Shown here: positions 8,741 to 17,869 of the stretch, one piece after another
Position numbering within the stretch: the first letter of the stretch is position 1
How the letters are laid out: every line of letters begins with the position of its first letter
NCBI GenBank assembly: GCA_951799405.1
Contig: OX637333.1
Coordinates: 17,111,960 to 17,175,959 of the forward strand
Length of the DNA: 64,000 bases
DNA from: Agapetus fuscipes
Lineage: Eukaryota > Arthropoda > Insecta > Trichoptera > Glossosomatidae
Direction: 5' to 3'
Translations under genes and position numbers: made by a program
Notes under the pieces: model-generated
Told to the model about the DNA's origin: nothing
The model's input: only the letters and a program-made list of their open reading frames with translations
Databases searched by the model: none

Positions 8741-11700
8741 AAAGGGTTGATGGGAAGGGGCAACTGTTGACCCGCGTTGGAGAGGCCCGGAAATCTGCTG
8801 CTATTGTCGCAACCTTGAAAGGTCGAGCTAGCAGCATCTTCATTAATGGCATGATAGATGGAAGGAATTGTGAACTACTGGTGGACACAGGAGCAACCAG
8901 GACGATTGTAAGACCAGACATAGCGACAAAGCAGAAGCAAATTTTACCAACAAGATGGTCTTTGCGTACAGCAACGGGAGAGTCAGCTCGAGTACACGGG
9001 GAGACGCTGGCAACCTTCCAGATTGGCAGCATGACTATCGAACATCGAACCTTGGTGGCCAATATTGAAGAAGAAGTTATTATTGGGATGGATATGCTCA
9101 CTAGACTTGGATGTAATCTGGACCTGAAGAAAGGGACCATAATTATTGGGAACGAAGAGATCATTATCCAAAAACGCAATGACATGGCCACTCGAGTAGT
9201 CGTAGCAGAGACTACAGAATTGAAAAAAAACTCCGAGATGATAGTACCAGCACGTTTTGACTCCAAGTGTGCAGAAGGACAGATTATTATGATGGAACCC
9301 GAGAAGATTGGCAAGATTGCAAAAGGAGTTCTAGTTGCCAGCGCAGTAATCCGCACACAAAAGATAGTCCCAATACGGGTGATGAACATAAATGATTATC
9401 CTATTACAATACACGAAGGCAGCACCCTGGGTAATTGCGTGATAATGATGTCCATTGTACGGAACGTGAAGAGTTCGAGCTACCAGGAAGGAAAGTTGCC
9501 TGGCCGATTAGATGAACTCACTCAGAGAGCTTGCCGAGAGCTTCCCGAAGAGGATGAATGGAAAGTAAAAAATCTTCTTTGCCGATATCAAGACATCTTT
9601 GAGGATTCCAACGGACCGTTGGGAAGAACCAAAATTGTACGACACTGCATTGACACTGGAGACTCAAGGCCAATTCGACAGGCACCGCGAAGGCTACCCT
9701 TTGCCAAGCGCGAGGAAGCAGACACAATTATCCAAGACATGCAACGGGACGGCATCATCGAACCATCAAACAGCCCGTGGACATCACCAGTTGTGTTAGT
9801 CAAAAAAAAAGATGGAACGACAAGGTTTTGCGTTGACTATCGTCAGCTCAATGATGTCACAAAGAAAGACAGCTACCCTTTGCCCAGAATAGACGACACT
9901 TTGGACACTTTGACAGGATGTGAGATCTTCTCAACTCTCGATTTGAAGAGTGGATATTGGCAGGTGGAATTGAATCCAAAGGATAAAGAGAAAACTGCCT
10001 TTTCGACAGGTTCTGGACTCTGGCAATTTACCGTTATGCCATTTGGGCTGTGCAATGCACCTGCTACGTTTGAACGCCTGATGGAAAGCGTGCTACGTGG
10101 ATTATCCTGGGAAAAATGTCTAGTATATTTGGATGACATCATTATTCTTGGAAAAACTTTTGATGACCAGCTGAAGAATCTGGAACAGGTATTTCTAAAA
10201 TTGCAACAAGCCGGGCTAAAGCTCAATCCAAAGAAATGTAACCTTTTTCAAAAACAAGTGAGCTATCTGGGGCACATAGTATCCGGAAAAGGGGTAGCAG
10301 TTGACCCAGAAAAGACTAGAGCTGTCAAAGACTGGCCGGTCCCGAGGGACAAGCATGAGGTCAGAAGCTTCCTGGGATTGTGTACCTACTACCGTCGATT
10401 TGTGCCAAGGTTTGCAGACATTTCTAAGCCATTGACTCGTCTCACCGAGGAGAAAAACAGCTTTTTATGGACAAATGACTGCCAACAGGCATTTGAAGAA
10501 CTAAAAAAACGTCTTACTAGTGCGCCAATCTTGAGTTACCCCAGATATGAAGGGCAATTCATCCTAGACACAGATGCCAGTAATGTCGGTATTGGGGGAG
10601 TTCTTTCCCAAATTCAGGATGGCCAAGAGACAGTGCTTGGATACTTCAGCAAAGTACTATCAAAACCAGAGCGGAACTATTGCGTCACTAGAAGAGAACT
10701 CCTGGCTGTGGTTAAATCAGTGGAACATTTCCGGAAGTACCTTTATGAAAGGAAATTCTTGTTGCGGACAGACCATGCCGCTCTGATGTGGTTGTTGAAA
10801 TTCAAAAACCCTGAGGGTCAAGTAGCCAGGTGGATGGAGAGACTCCAAGAATATGATTTTGATGCTGTACATCGAGCAGGAATTATCCATCGTAATGCCG
10901 ACGCTTTGTCAAGAAGGCCTTGTCACGAAGACTGCAGACATTGCAGCAGAGTGGACACAAAGGCTGCTATAGTAAGCCGGACGACAGTCACGAGCGAGGA
11001 TTGGAGAGAAGAAGAAATGAGGCAGGACCAAGAGAACGACCCAGAGCTGAAGTATCTAATACAATGGGTGCGAGAAAAACAAAGGCCAACCTGGGAACAA
11101 GTCGCCCCGTTATCACCAACCGTCAAATCGTATTGGGCTCAGTGGAACTCCATACAACTGGAAAATGGGATACTTAAACGAGCAATTGAAAACGAAGACG
11201 GTACAGTGAAGAAACTTCAGTTACTGGTACCAAAAGTGCGAGTCGCTGAAATCTTGAAGCTACTGCATGATGGGACGTCCGGTGGACACTTAGGAGTGAA
11301 AAAGACTCTGGAGAAACTGAGGGATCGGTTCTACTGGGTGAACTGCAAGGAAAATGTAAAAGATTGGTGCCGGAAATGCGTGACATGTGCCACAGCTAAT
11401 GGACCCTTAAGAAAGAAGAGAGCCCCCATGCGCCAGTACAATGTTGGGAGCCCATTTGAAAGGATCGCTATTGACATCGCTGGTCCATACCCGACTACCG
11501 AAGATGGCAACAAGTACATTCTGGTGGCCATGGACTATTTCAGTAAATGGGTAGAAGCATACGCTTTACCCAACCAAGAAGCAGTTACGGTAGCAGAAGC
11601 GCTGGTGACCCAACTGATAAGCCGATTTGGAGTACCACTGGAACTGCACTCTGATCAAGGGCGGAACTTTGAGGCCACAGTATTCCAGCAAATGTGCGAC

Positions 11701-12963
11701 TTGCTGGGGATCAAGAAGACGAGAACCACAGCCCTGCATCCACAGTCTGATGGGATGGTAGAAAGGATGAACCGGACGGTTGGGAGATATTTGGCAAAGC
11801 ATGTGTCAAGTCATCAGAGGGACTGGGACCGACATCTTCCCCTATTTCTTTTGGCTTATAGGTCTGCAGTTCACGAAACTACTGGCCAAACACCTGGGAG
11901 CATTCTTTTTGGGCGAGAACTGCGACTGCCATGTGACCTGAAGTTTGGGTGCCGACCGACTGAGGATCTTGCAGGAGAGGACTACGTCTCGGATCTCCGC
12001 AGGCGACTAGATGGTGCCCACGAGCAAGTGCGAGCAAACATCCGTGAGGCAAGTGGTCGGATGAAAGAGCGATACGACATCCGGGCTGAGGACGGTGGAT
12101 ACCAAGCTGGGGATTTAGTATGGCTGTTTGACCCAAAAAGGCGCCGAGGATACTCTCCAAAACTACAACGCTCATGGGATGGGCCGTATGAGGTCGTAAA
12201 ACGCATCAATGACATCATCTACAAGATAAGGAAAGAGCCAAGCGGAAAACCACGGATTGTCCATTTTAACCGCCTCACACCATATCTGGGAAACAACCAC
12301 GATGACAGCCCGGAGCAAAGAGCACGAAGGTGTGCCGGATTTAAGGGAGCAGCCACTTTTGATGATTTTTGGGTTGAAGCACAAGATGGGCGAAAAATTC
12401 GGCATGACATTACCAAAGAAGTCCAACAGGATCTCTTTGCTGTACCATCTAACTACGCCATGGCTTGTTGCACGGCTGAAGACCTGGACATGTCTCGCGG
12501 GGTTGCTGGAGCATTCCGTAATAAGTTCGGCAAGGTAACAACACCGGTGGAGTCGGGGCCTATTGCAGGGAGAGCATTACGACTACCTGGTGAAGAGCGT
12601 CACGCATACTGCCTGGTGACAAGGATGACAGTTTTGGAGAAGACTGGTTATCAAGACCTGTGGGACAGCCTCGTGCATCTACGGGACCAACTGATGCAAG
12701 CCGGCATTTCCAAGCTGGCCGTACCAAAGATGGGTGGTGGACCAGCAGGACGAGACTGGAGGATCATCAGGAACATAATGGAAACAGTCTTCGAAAATAC
12801 TGGCATCGAAATCCTGGTGTGCTGCGAGCAGCTGCAGAGAAGACACCCAGACGACCGGACGGTGGATTGTTACTTCTTCTCTAGAGCCGGATGCAGTCGA
12901 GGGACATCTTGCAGATACCGGCATGCTCCAGGTTCAAGACTGTTCCGGGACGGAACAGCCTAA
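8695..12963 (+). CDS. Gypsy Pol with C-terminal macrodomain-like module and CCCH zinc finger
   Basis: 1422 codons, uninterrupted. Retropepsin: LLVDTGA, Asp64. Reverse transcriptase: YLDD at 478-481. RNase H: Asp627, Glu668, Asp693, Asp736. Integrase: HHCC finger with His858, His865, Cys895, Cys898; DD35E core Asp927, Asp987, Glu1023; then a GPY-type segment (DGPYEVVKRIND). Residues about 1240-1380 look like a macrodomain of the OARD1/TARG1 type: SRGVAGAFRNKFG, AYCLVTR, LAVPKMGGG, RDWRIIRNIMETVFENTGIE. The family's usual Gly-Leu-Asp catalytic Asp is not conserved (GGGPAGRDW), so binding rather than hydrolysis is more likely. The tail holds a CCCH finger, Cys1392-x7-Cys1400-x5-Cys1406-x3-His1410. 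The first ATG overlaps gag, and expression as Gag-Pol by -1 frameshifting is inferred. The diverged copy at 1827-3524 keeps the C-terminal modules. Confidence 0.93.
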   Translation: MSKTPETQTTSLGKLERVDGKGQLLTRVGEARKSAAIVATLKGRASSIFINGMIDGRNCELLVDTGATRTIVRPDIATKQKQILPTRWSLRTATGESARVHGETLATFQIGSMTIEHRTLVANIEEEVIIGMDMLTRLGCNLDLKKGTIIIGNEEIIIQKRNDMATRVVVAETTELKKNSEMIVPARFDSKCAEGQIIMMEPEKIGKIAKGVLVASAVIRTQKIVPIRVMNINDYPITIHEGSTLGNCVIMMSIVRNVKSSSYQEGKLPGRLDELTQRACRELPEEDEWKVKNLLCRYQDIFEDSNGPLGRTKIVRHCIDTGDSRPIRQAPRRLPFAKREEADTIIQDMQRDGIIEPSNSPWTSPVVLVKKKDGTTRFCVDYRQLNDVTKKDSYPLPRIDDTLDTLTGCEIFSTLDLKSGYWQVELNPKDKEKTAFSTGSGLWQFTVMPFGLCNAPATFERLMESVLRGLSWEKCLVYLDDIIILGKTFDDQLKNLEQVFLKLQQAGLKLNPKKCNLFQKQVSYLGHIVSGKGVAVDPEKTRAVKDWPVPRDKHEVRSFLGLCTYYRRFVPRFADISKPLTRLTEEKNSFLWTNDCQQAFEELKKRLTSAPILSYPRYEGQFILDTDASNVGIGGVLSQIQDGQETVLGYFSKVLSKPERNYCVTRRELLAVVKSVEHFRKYLYERKFLLRTDHAALMWLLKFKNPEGQVARWMERLQEYDFDAVHRAGIIHRNADALSRRPCHEDCRHCSRVDTKAAIVSRTTVTSEDWREEEMRQDQENDPELKYLIQWVREKQRPTWEQVAPLSPTVKSYWAQWNSIQLENGILKRAIENEDGTVKKLQLLVPKVRVAEILKLLHDGTSGGHLGVKKTLEKLRDRFYWVNCKENVKDWCRKCVTCATANGPLRKKRAPMRQYNVGSPFERIAIDIAGPYPTTEDGNKYILVAMDYFSKWVEAYALPNQEAVTVAEALVTQLISRFGVPLELHSDQGRNFEATVFQQMCDLLGIKKTRTTALHPQSDGMVERMNRTVGRYLAKHVSSHQRDWDRHLPLFLLAYRSAVHETTGQTPGSILFGRELRLPCDLKFGCRPTEDLAGEDYVSDLRRRLDGAHEQVRANIREASGRMKERYDIRAEDGGYQAGDLVWLFDPKRRRGYSPKLQRSWDGPYEVVKRINDIIYKIRKEPSGKPRIVHFNRLTPYLGNNHDDSPEQRARRCAGFKGAATFDDFWVEAQDGRKIRHDITKEVQQDLFAVPSNYAMACCTAEDLDMSRGVAGAFRNKFGKVTTPVESGPIAGRALRLPGEERHAYCLVTRMTVLEKTGYQDLWDSLVHLRDQLMQAGISKLAVPKMGGGPAGRDWRIIRNIMETVFENTGIEILVCCEQLQRRHPDDRTVDCYFFSRAGCSRGTSCRYRHAPGSRLFRDGTA

Positions 12964-12974
12964 GGAGGGGGCAA
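12962..12974 (+). promoter_or_regulatory. Polypurine tract
   Basis: AAGGAGGGGGCAA lies between the pol stop codon and the 3' LTR. This is the expected position and composition for the plus-strand DNA primer. Confidence 0.75.
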
Positions 12975-13247
12975 TGTAACAATTATATAAAAGAAGGACA
13001 CGCCTGAGCACAAGGCCAGGCTGGAGGGGGTAACGATAGGCTGGCGCGAGCAGTCTTGCAAAGCACGCACACAGAGCAAGATCTAGTTACTAGGGCGACC
13101 AATATGGTTTAAAATAACTGTAATCTGTACGAAATAAATAAGTGTGTTAAAATAAATCTATTGTAACAAAGTCTGTGTAAATAAACTGTATGGCTAACTT
13201 GTGTTGAACTTGTGTTTTAATTAAGGACCCTCGGAAGAAACGTAACA
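12975..13247 (+). repeat. Gypsy 3' LTR (273 bp)
   Basis: Matches the left LTR throughout except for an extra 11 bp near 13198-13210, where TTGTGTT is repeated (CTTGTGTTGAACTTGTGTT). It is followed by the target duplication GTAT. Confidence 0.95.
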
Positions 13248-13640
13248 GTATGTAAGTACGGTTGAAATGGCTTACCTGAGAGCAATGGCTGGAAAGACAC
13301 TGAGTGATAGAGTACGTAATGCTTGAGTGGTGAACGAGTGTGGTATAAAAGAGAATATGAGAATGAAAGTACAAAAAAGTACGATGAGATGGTTCAGACA
13401 TCTTGAAAGAATGGATGATGAACAACTAACGAAGAAAGTGTACAAAGGAAATGTCAGAGGAAAGCGCGGAAGGGGAAGGCTGAGGAAAGAACGGTAAGAC
13501 CAAAAAGGTGAGATTGCGAAAGAATGGATCCTGCAGAGTGAGAATAAGAGAAGAGTATGTATGAAAAAGGTGATGACAGCAAAAAGTGGAGGCGCATCTG
13601 CGGAGGTACCGGCCACCCCTAATGAAACGGTGGCAGGATA
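13248..13640 (+). pseudogene. RTE-like LINE C-terminal relic, right of Gypsy
   Basis: Continues the relic at 6446-6715. Recognisable pieces of the RTE tail (DEMVQT, TTNEE.VY, RGKRGRG) remain in shifting frames with many stops, matching better copies at 45847-46278. Long dead. Confidence 0.6.
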
Positions 13641-13795
13641 CAGTACAGTACAGAGGTCAGCTTCATACCAACCTATGAGTCGAGGATCTTTCTTGTGTAA
13701 TTGGCGCTTTTTCCAGAGAAGACCAACCTCGCAGAGGGCTCTTGAGGTGTGATTCACACAAAACGGCGCTCACCAAATAAATCATCCAAATATTT
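13641..13795 (+). repeat. RTE scrap and CR1/L2-type LINE 3' end
   Basis: GGTCAGCTTCATACCAACC is an RTE 5' border in reverse. The following GAGGTGTGATTCACACAAAA and CGGCGCT words are the 3' terminus also seen at 16600, 29700, 48380 and 56040. No gene. Confidence 0.55.
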
Positions 13796-13994
13796 TTTAT
13801 TCACTTAAGAATTTATATGGCTATTTCCATACTCGCACGGGTATGCAGGTACACACCGCGGTGGAATAAAATTGATTTATTAACGATATATTATATTTTC
13901 ATTGAAACTGCATAAGCTGGTAGATGATTATAGCTTTACATACGTCATACAGTGGGTTAATTTTTGCAACAAAGTCGAGTGCAGATTCTATGCA

Positions 13995-14150
13995 ATTTAT
14001 TTACATAGCATTGGAGGTCAGCCTCATACCAATCTATTAATTAAGTAAGTATATCGCCATTCTGCAAGGGTTGGCCAGAGCCCCTGCAGAGTTGCAGCCA
14101 TTTCATGCTATCCTTGCAGGCCTCTTTCAATTCATTCATATTCTTCAACT
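13995..14150 (-). repeat. Diverged RTE fragment
   Basis: CAGCCTCATACCAATCTATTA, followed by a decayed version of the RTE C-terminal coding end (minus-strand words TGCAAGGATAGCATGAAATGG). Only a relic. Confidence 0.5.
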
Positions 14151-14294
14151 TTTTTCTACATTTCCTTCTTTTAGTAGCCTATAAGCCCGGCCAAGTGGCA
14201 TTACATTATTTCCTTTTGTTTAAAATTTGCAGACTTGATTGGCGATAAGATTAGCTGTATTGTAAACATGTTGAATTGTTTTGTTTTCTTTCAG

Positions 14295-14480
14295 AGCAAG
14301 CACTCTTGAAAATGATAAAATAACCACAGTTACTGCTAACCAGAAGTTGTGCATGTTACAAATGCATCAAAAGGGAATTCCCAAGTCTCTCATCTGCGAT
14401 AAGTTCAGGAACATCCGTAGAAGCACCATCTATGAAGTATTATCAAAAGAATTCATAGAAAAAAGTCCAACTACCCCACA
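14295..14480 (+). CDS. Zinc-finger gene exon: first helix-turn-helix module
   Basis: 186 bp between acceptor TTTTCTTTCAG and donor CA|GTAAGT. It starts with one base and ends with two bases of a codon. The peptide NQKLCMLQMHQKGIPKSLIC, then RNIRRSTIYEVL, has the three-helix pattern of Psq/CENP-B N-terminal HTH domains: E/N-Q-K-L then hydrophobic helix, K-G-I-P-K turn, I-C-D-K-F, recognition helix R-R-S-T-I-Y. Such domains bind DNA. The next exon (15961) encodes a clearly homologous module, so the pair arose by exon duplication. The flanking intron carries the recurrent motif GTGGCATTACATTATT, also seen as GGGGCATCACATTATT before the possible exon at 943. Function is inferred from fold similarity; no exact family member is recognised. 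Confidence 0.85.
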
Positions 14481-14639
14481 GTAAGTTTTCACAATCTTCA
14501 CAGAGTGAGTCTATCAGACTTTTGTGTCTAAATATAATTTTTTGAAGAGATATACAATACCGCAAGTAGGTGTAAATCATTGCATGAATCCCCTTCTATA
14601 TCTAAAATTAACTTGCAAGGGTATATAAACATTTTTGAT

Positions 14640-14735
14640 TTATATGAAATGCATGCTCACAAACATCACATCTAAGTTTGCGATTACACATGATGTATGT
14701 GTACTAACAAAATAAAAAACACCAACCCTGCACAA
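14640..14735 (-). repeat. RTE 3'-end fragment
   Basis: Contains ATGAAATGCATGCTCACAAACA and GATTACACATGATGTATGTG, a diverged middle part of the RTE 3'-UTR repeat. Both ends are missing. Confidence 0.55.
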
Positions 14736-14830
14736 CTTAGATACATTTATAGTTTGGAGGTCTATTTGGTTGGTGGTGAATTAAAAGGCCCATTGACTTG
14801 AAACTTGTTTTTTATTGTTAGCAGAAATAT

Positions 14831-14998
14831 TAGGTTGGGGAAAAAGTACAGCAACTGGATCATGTCTCTACCTACAAGGTGGCAGATAGTCTACGAACAA
14901 AATGGCACATATGTACTGTAATTAAATGTAAATTAACTTTGAAAAAAAAGTTACCTGAATTTTCATATAAAATGCGAAGAATCTTTTTCCCCAACCTA
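14831..14998. mobile_element. Mariner-type MITE
   Basis: Inverted termini AGGTTGGGGAAAAAG and CTTTTTCCCCAACCT are flanked by TA on both sides, the mariner target duplication. At about 165 bp with no open frame, it depends on a transposase from elsewhere. The terminus resembles the TTAGGTTG start typical of insect mariners. Confidence 0.85.
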
Positions 14999-14999
14999 A

Positions 15000-15615
15000 T
15001 ATAATGTAATGTTATATAACCAACATAATGCAGAACCATCACCAGACACCACCAACACAGACAACACCAGAACCATCTTGGTTCTGAGGACTTGGGTTGA
15101 GTCCACTGCATTCACAAGGCAGGAGATCCTCCTCAAACCGCCGTGTTGGTGAGTTGAGCAAGGTGTTTGAAAAGAAATAATGCTATAAATTCTGAGTAAA
15201 AATAAGGGTGATCCTGATACGGATCTTTGGGTTGTGAATGATTGTCTAGCCTTGAGAAAGACTCAAATGCGGTGGGCAGTTTTTATACTGATCTCAATTA
15301 AACAGGATGGTGGTCCTAATAAGCACCTTGTGGTCTCTACAGTGTGTAAGAAGTGATGGTAGAGCTGATGCGACAGCCAAGTCCAGGAGATGCGTGTCTC
15401 GACTGGAAGCTGGCGGGCTAGGTTGTGTAGTGCAGTTCAGCGAGGTGTGGTTTGCTCTCTAGTCGGTGCGTCTTTGACGCGTATTGCGGATTGGCGCAAC
15501 CATTGTTTCCCGCTAATTAAGATGAGTGCACCCATTAAGAAGAGCACACGCCTTGTTTAGACTTTTGTTTTTTTTGTCTTCGGTTCTCTGCACCACAATA
15601 GATACAACACAGATG
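15000..15615. other. Intronic sequence without recognised features
   Basis: No credible open frame, no terminal repeats. The composition is less AT-rich than its surroundings around 15330-15500 (CGCGTATTGCGGATTGGCGC), which may mark an old unrecognised insertion. Confidence 0.4.
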
Positions 15616-15806
15616 TATTCACATTTAAAATTCATATTCAATGCATGTTCACAGACATGTGTAAGTTCGCGCTTGTAGATTCTGCATGTGTACTGACAAA
15701 TTAAAGTCCAAACCTCAAATGAACATAAACCCATCCAAAGTGAAACATTTGTACAGTATGGGTGGCCAGTCTCATACCAACCTATTGGCCAAGGAACCGA
15801 TAATGT
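15616..15806 (-). repeat. RTE 3'-end copy with internal deletion
   Basis: Runs from the tail side (CACATTTAAAATTCATATTC) to CATACCAACCTATTGGCCAAGG. The usual CTTGCCGACCTTCCCTGAAA block between about 15733 and 15737 is missing, an internal deletion. Confidence 0.75.
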
Positions 15807-15960
15807 AACATTTGTTTGCTTTTTCCCTAGCAACCCACCGTGAAAAATCACAATTTTTTTGTTTGTATTCCATTACCATAAGTAAAAAAAGTTTTTTCCA
15901 TACTTTTATGGTCCTCACTTATGTAGTGGGATATTCAACAAAACAACTATGAAATTGTAG

Positions 15961-16137
15961 ACCAGCGTTGACAACTGATAGAACAACTGAGGTACCATTG
16001 GAACAAAAACTATCTATCATCAAATTGTTCCAAGCGGGCACATCTAAGCCATCCATCTGTGAAAAGTACAAATCTATTCGCCGGAGCATTATTTATGAAA
16101 TATTAATGAAGGAACGTATGGAGGAAATACTTGATGG
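15961..16137 (+). CDS. Zinc-finger gene exon: second helix-turn-helix module
   Basis: 177 bp between acceptor GAAATTGTAG and donor GATGG|GTAAAT, phase identical to its neighbours. The peptide EQKLSIIKLFQAGTSKPSIC, then EKYKSIRRSIIYEIL, aligns residue by residue with the module in the preceding exon (EQKL/NQKL, KPSIC/KSLIC, IRRS.IYE.L). Two HTH units in series suggest bipartite DNA recognition, or one unit used for dimerisation; this is inference. The acceptor is short and the polypyrimidine tract poor, but codon phase and homology support the exon. Confidence 0.85.
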
Positions 16138-16459
16138 GTAAATATACACATATTGTTGATACTTCGGTTGAACAAAGATTATCTGAATGAGTTGAGCCGC
16201 AGATGGGGTGTACACGTGTATGGGGCGTCACCCATAGTAAATAAAATATTACTTCCCGATAATCAGTGTTTTTTCTAATTCAAAACACTGTCAGTCCATA
16301 AACTTGGTGGAAATACTAAATGTAGTACGGTGCACAGTGTCTTTGCAAACTACCTACATAATATTGTATTGAAATTATGACACTGTACCTACTGTCTTTA
16401 GCCTGGCTAGGTGACATCACAAATATTCCCCAAATTTAAGGAGTCCATTGTAATATGGC

Positions 16460-16700
16460 TGTGGAGGTCAGGACTGCGAGCTCCGAAGCATCATTCAAGA
16501 AAAAATTAAAGACATACATGTTCAGTCAGTCACTTAGGGGCTAAAATTATGTGTGAGTAGGTGAACTAAAAGTTTTGTGTGTGAGGAATAAAGACAAACC
16601 AAACAATAAAAGGGCCCTTCAGGTGTGCCACACACGAAAACGGCGCTTTTTAAACAAAGAAATCATCCAAATATATATATACATATACATATATATATGG
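16460..16700 (+). repeat. CR1/L2-type LINE 3' end
   Basis: Begins within a decoded C-terminal end (SSEASFKKKLKTYMFSQSL), equivalent to GSFRKLLKTHLF in the LINE at 61028. It passes through the conserved CAGGTGTGCCACACACGAAA terminus and ends in a TA-rich microsatellite. It interrupts an intron segment homologous to the region upstream of 943. Confidence 0.7.
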
Positions 16701-16764
16701 CTGAGATAAAAATCACACAATCCATTGTGAGGTAATCTTTATTGATTGTAGATTATTTATATAC

Positions 16765-16835
16765 CAGTCTCTAGTCTTGGACTTGTAATTGGAAGGTTGT
16801 GGGTTTGATTCCTGGCGGAGCACAAAAAAAGTTTA
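16765..16835 (+). repeat. tRNA-like SINE head
   Basis: TCTTGGACTTGTAATTGGAAG then GTGGGTTTGATTCCTGGCGG resembles A- and B-box regions of a tRNA-derived SINE. Its B box (GGTTTGATTCC) differs from the other SINE family here. Body and tail not delimited. Confidence 0.5.
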
Positions 16836-17113
16836 ATTTTCGAAATAGGAACATATGCTCTTCGCTGGATTGAAAAAGTCATGTGCCTTACCAAAGATTT
16901 TTCTGTATAATACGTAGTATTATAGTATAGTTATCTATGTTTCTGTACTTTATTCACATACTGACTCTTCAAAGCAATGTAGATTTAAAATTCTTAATGT
17001 GGCGTCACACAAATGCTGTGATCATATTCCCCCAATACATGATTTCGCTTCAATTATTTCTATAAGTAACAAAAAATAAATTTTTAATTCTTAAATAACT
17101 TTTAATGTTTCAG

Positions 17114-17170
17114 CAAGGGCTCCAATGAAAAAATACTGAGACCTTCTGGCACCACTCAAATTGACTCAAA
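17114..17170 (+). CDS. Zinc-finger gene small linker exon
   Basis: 57 bp between acceptor AATGTTTCAG and donor CAAA|GTAAGT, again one base in and two bases out. It encodes a polar linker (KGSNEKILRPSGTTQIDS). Both splice sites are good matches to consensus. No domain; it likely spaces the HTH modules from the zinc fingers. Its shortness makes it invisible without splice evidence. Confidence 0.7.
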
Positions 17171-17274
17171 GTAAGTTTCTCCAATGGAATTGACACAAAA
17201 TTTGATATCTATTAAAAAAATTCTAGGTGGGCAAAGGTCATATATATATGTGACAAGGGCTTTATTAACCTATA

Positions 17275-17545
17275 ATCTTATGTTGCAAAGCTATGTTAAC
17301 ACGAAAGTTCATATTAAGTGCATGCCCACAAACAGAGACTTGTAAGTTCTCGCTTACAAATGCTGCATGTGTACTTACAAATTAAAATCCAAACCTCAAA
17401 TGAACATAAGCTCTGCAACTTTTGCCGACCTTCCCTGAAACAGGGGTGACATTGGCAAAGTGAATGATTTTTTACAGTATGGGTGGTCAACCTCATATCA
17501 ACCTATAAGTCAAGGAATACAAATAAAAAATAACATTTAGGTATA
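17275..17545 (-). repeat. RTE 3'-end copy
   Basis: Near full-length 3'-UTR repeat from ATCTTATGTTGCAAAGCTATG to CTATAAGTCAAGGAATACAAA, with the CAGGGGTGACATTGGCAAAG block. Confidence 0.85.
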
Positions 17546-17770
17546 AACAATATAAAAAGATAACAGGAACATAAAAATAAATCTATACCTACAAAACAAA
17601 TGCAAAAGGTATACAAATTTTTTGAATAAATAAGGAAATAAACCAATAACAAAATATTAGTTTGCCTTTTCCATAGAAACCTTGCAGTGTGACATCACAA
17701 TTTTGTTGTTGATGGAATTTGTCCATTGTTAGATACAAATTTGACATTTTTACCTATTTTTATTTTTCAG

Positions 17771-17869
17771 TCCAAGCTCTTTTACGAAAAGAAAGGAGTC
17801 AATAGAAACTGATAGAAAGAAAATGGAGTTTCCGCCTTACAATGAAAACAGGCTTGAAACTGATTGCAG
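17771..17869 (+). CDS. Zinc-finger gene exon: linker and first zinc-finger cysteine
   Basis: 99 bp between acceptor TATTTTTCAG and donor TGCAG|GTAGGT. Encodes a basic/polar linker (FTKRKESIETDRKKMEF) and ends ETDC plus two bases. The final Cys is the first zinc ligand of finger 1, whose remaining ligands lie in the exon at 19264. Splicing gives C-S-I-C with exact C-x2-C-x12-H-x3-H spacing, which confirms both junctions. Confidence 0.85.

Larger units (their letters stand above)
6716..13247 (+). mobile_element. Near-intact Gypsy LTR retrotransposon
   Basis: Two LTRs (6716-6977 and 12975-13247) start TGTAAC and end GTAACA, and are flanked by the target duplication GTAT. Their sequences look identical except for an 11-bp tandem duplication in the right copy, which implies recent insertion. 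Order is LTR, gag, pol (protease, RT, RNase H, integrase, macrodomain-like module, CCCH finger), purine tract, LTR. There is no envelope gene. It inserted into an old RTE LINE. Confidence 0.95.

Noticed and set aside
8695..12963. An envelope gene or endogenous retrovirus
   Set aside because: After pol there is only the macrodomain/CCCH extension, a polypurine tract and the LTR. No signal peptide, fusion or membrane segment is present.
16138..16460. Another HTH exon in the intron segment homologous to 943-1113
   Set aside because: AATTTAAGGAGT is shared, but only about 20 bp follow before a LINE 3' end; no coding remains.
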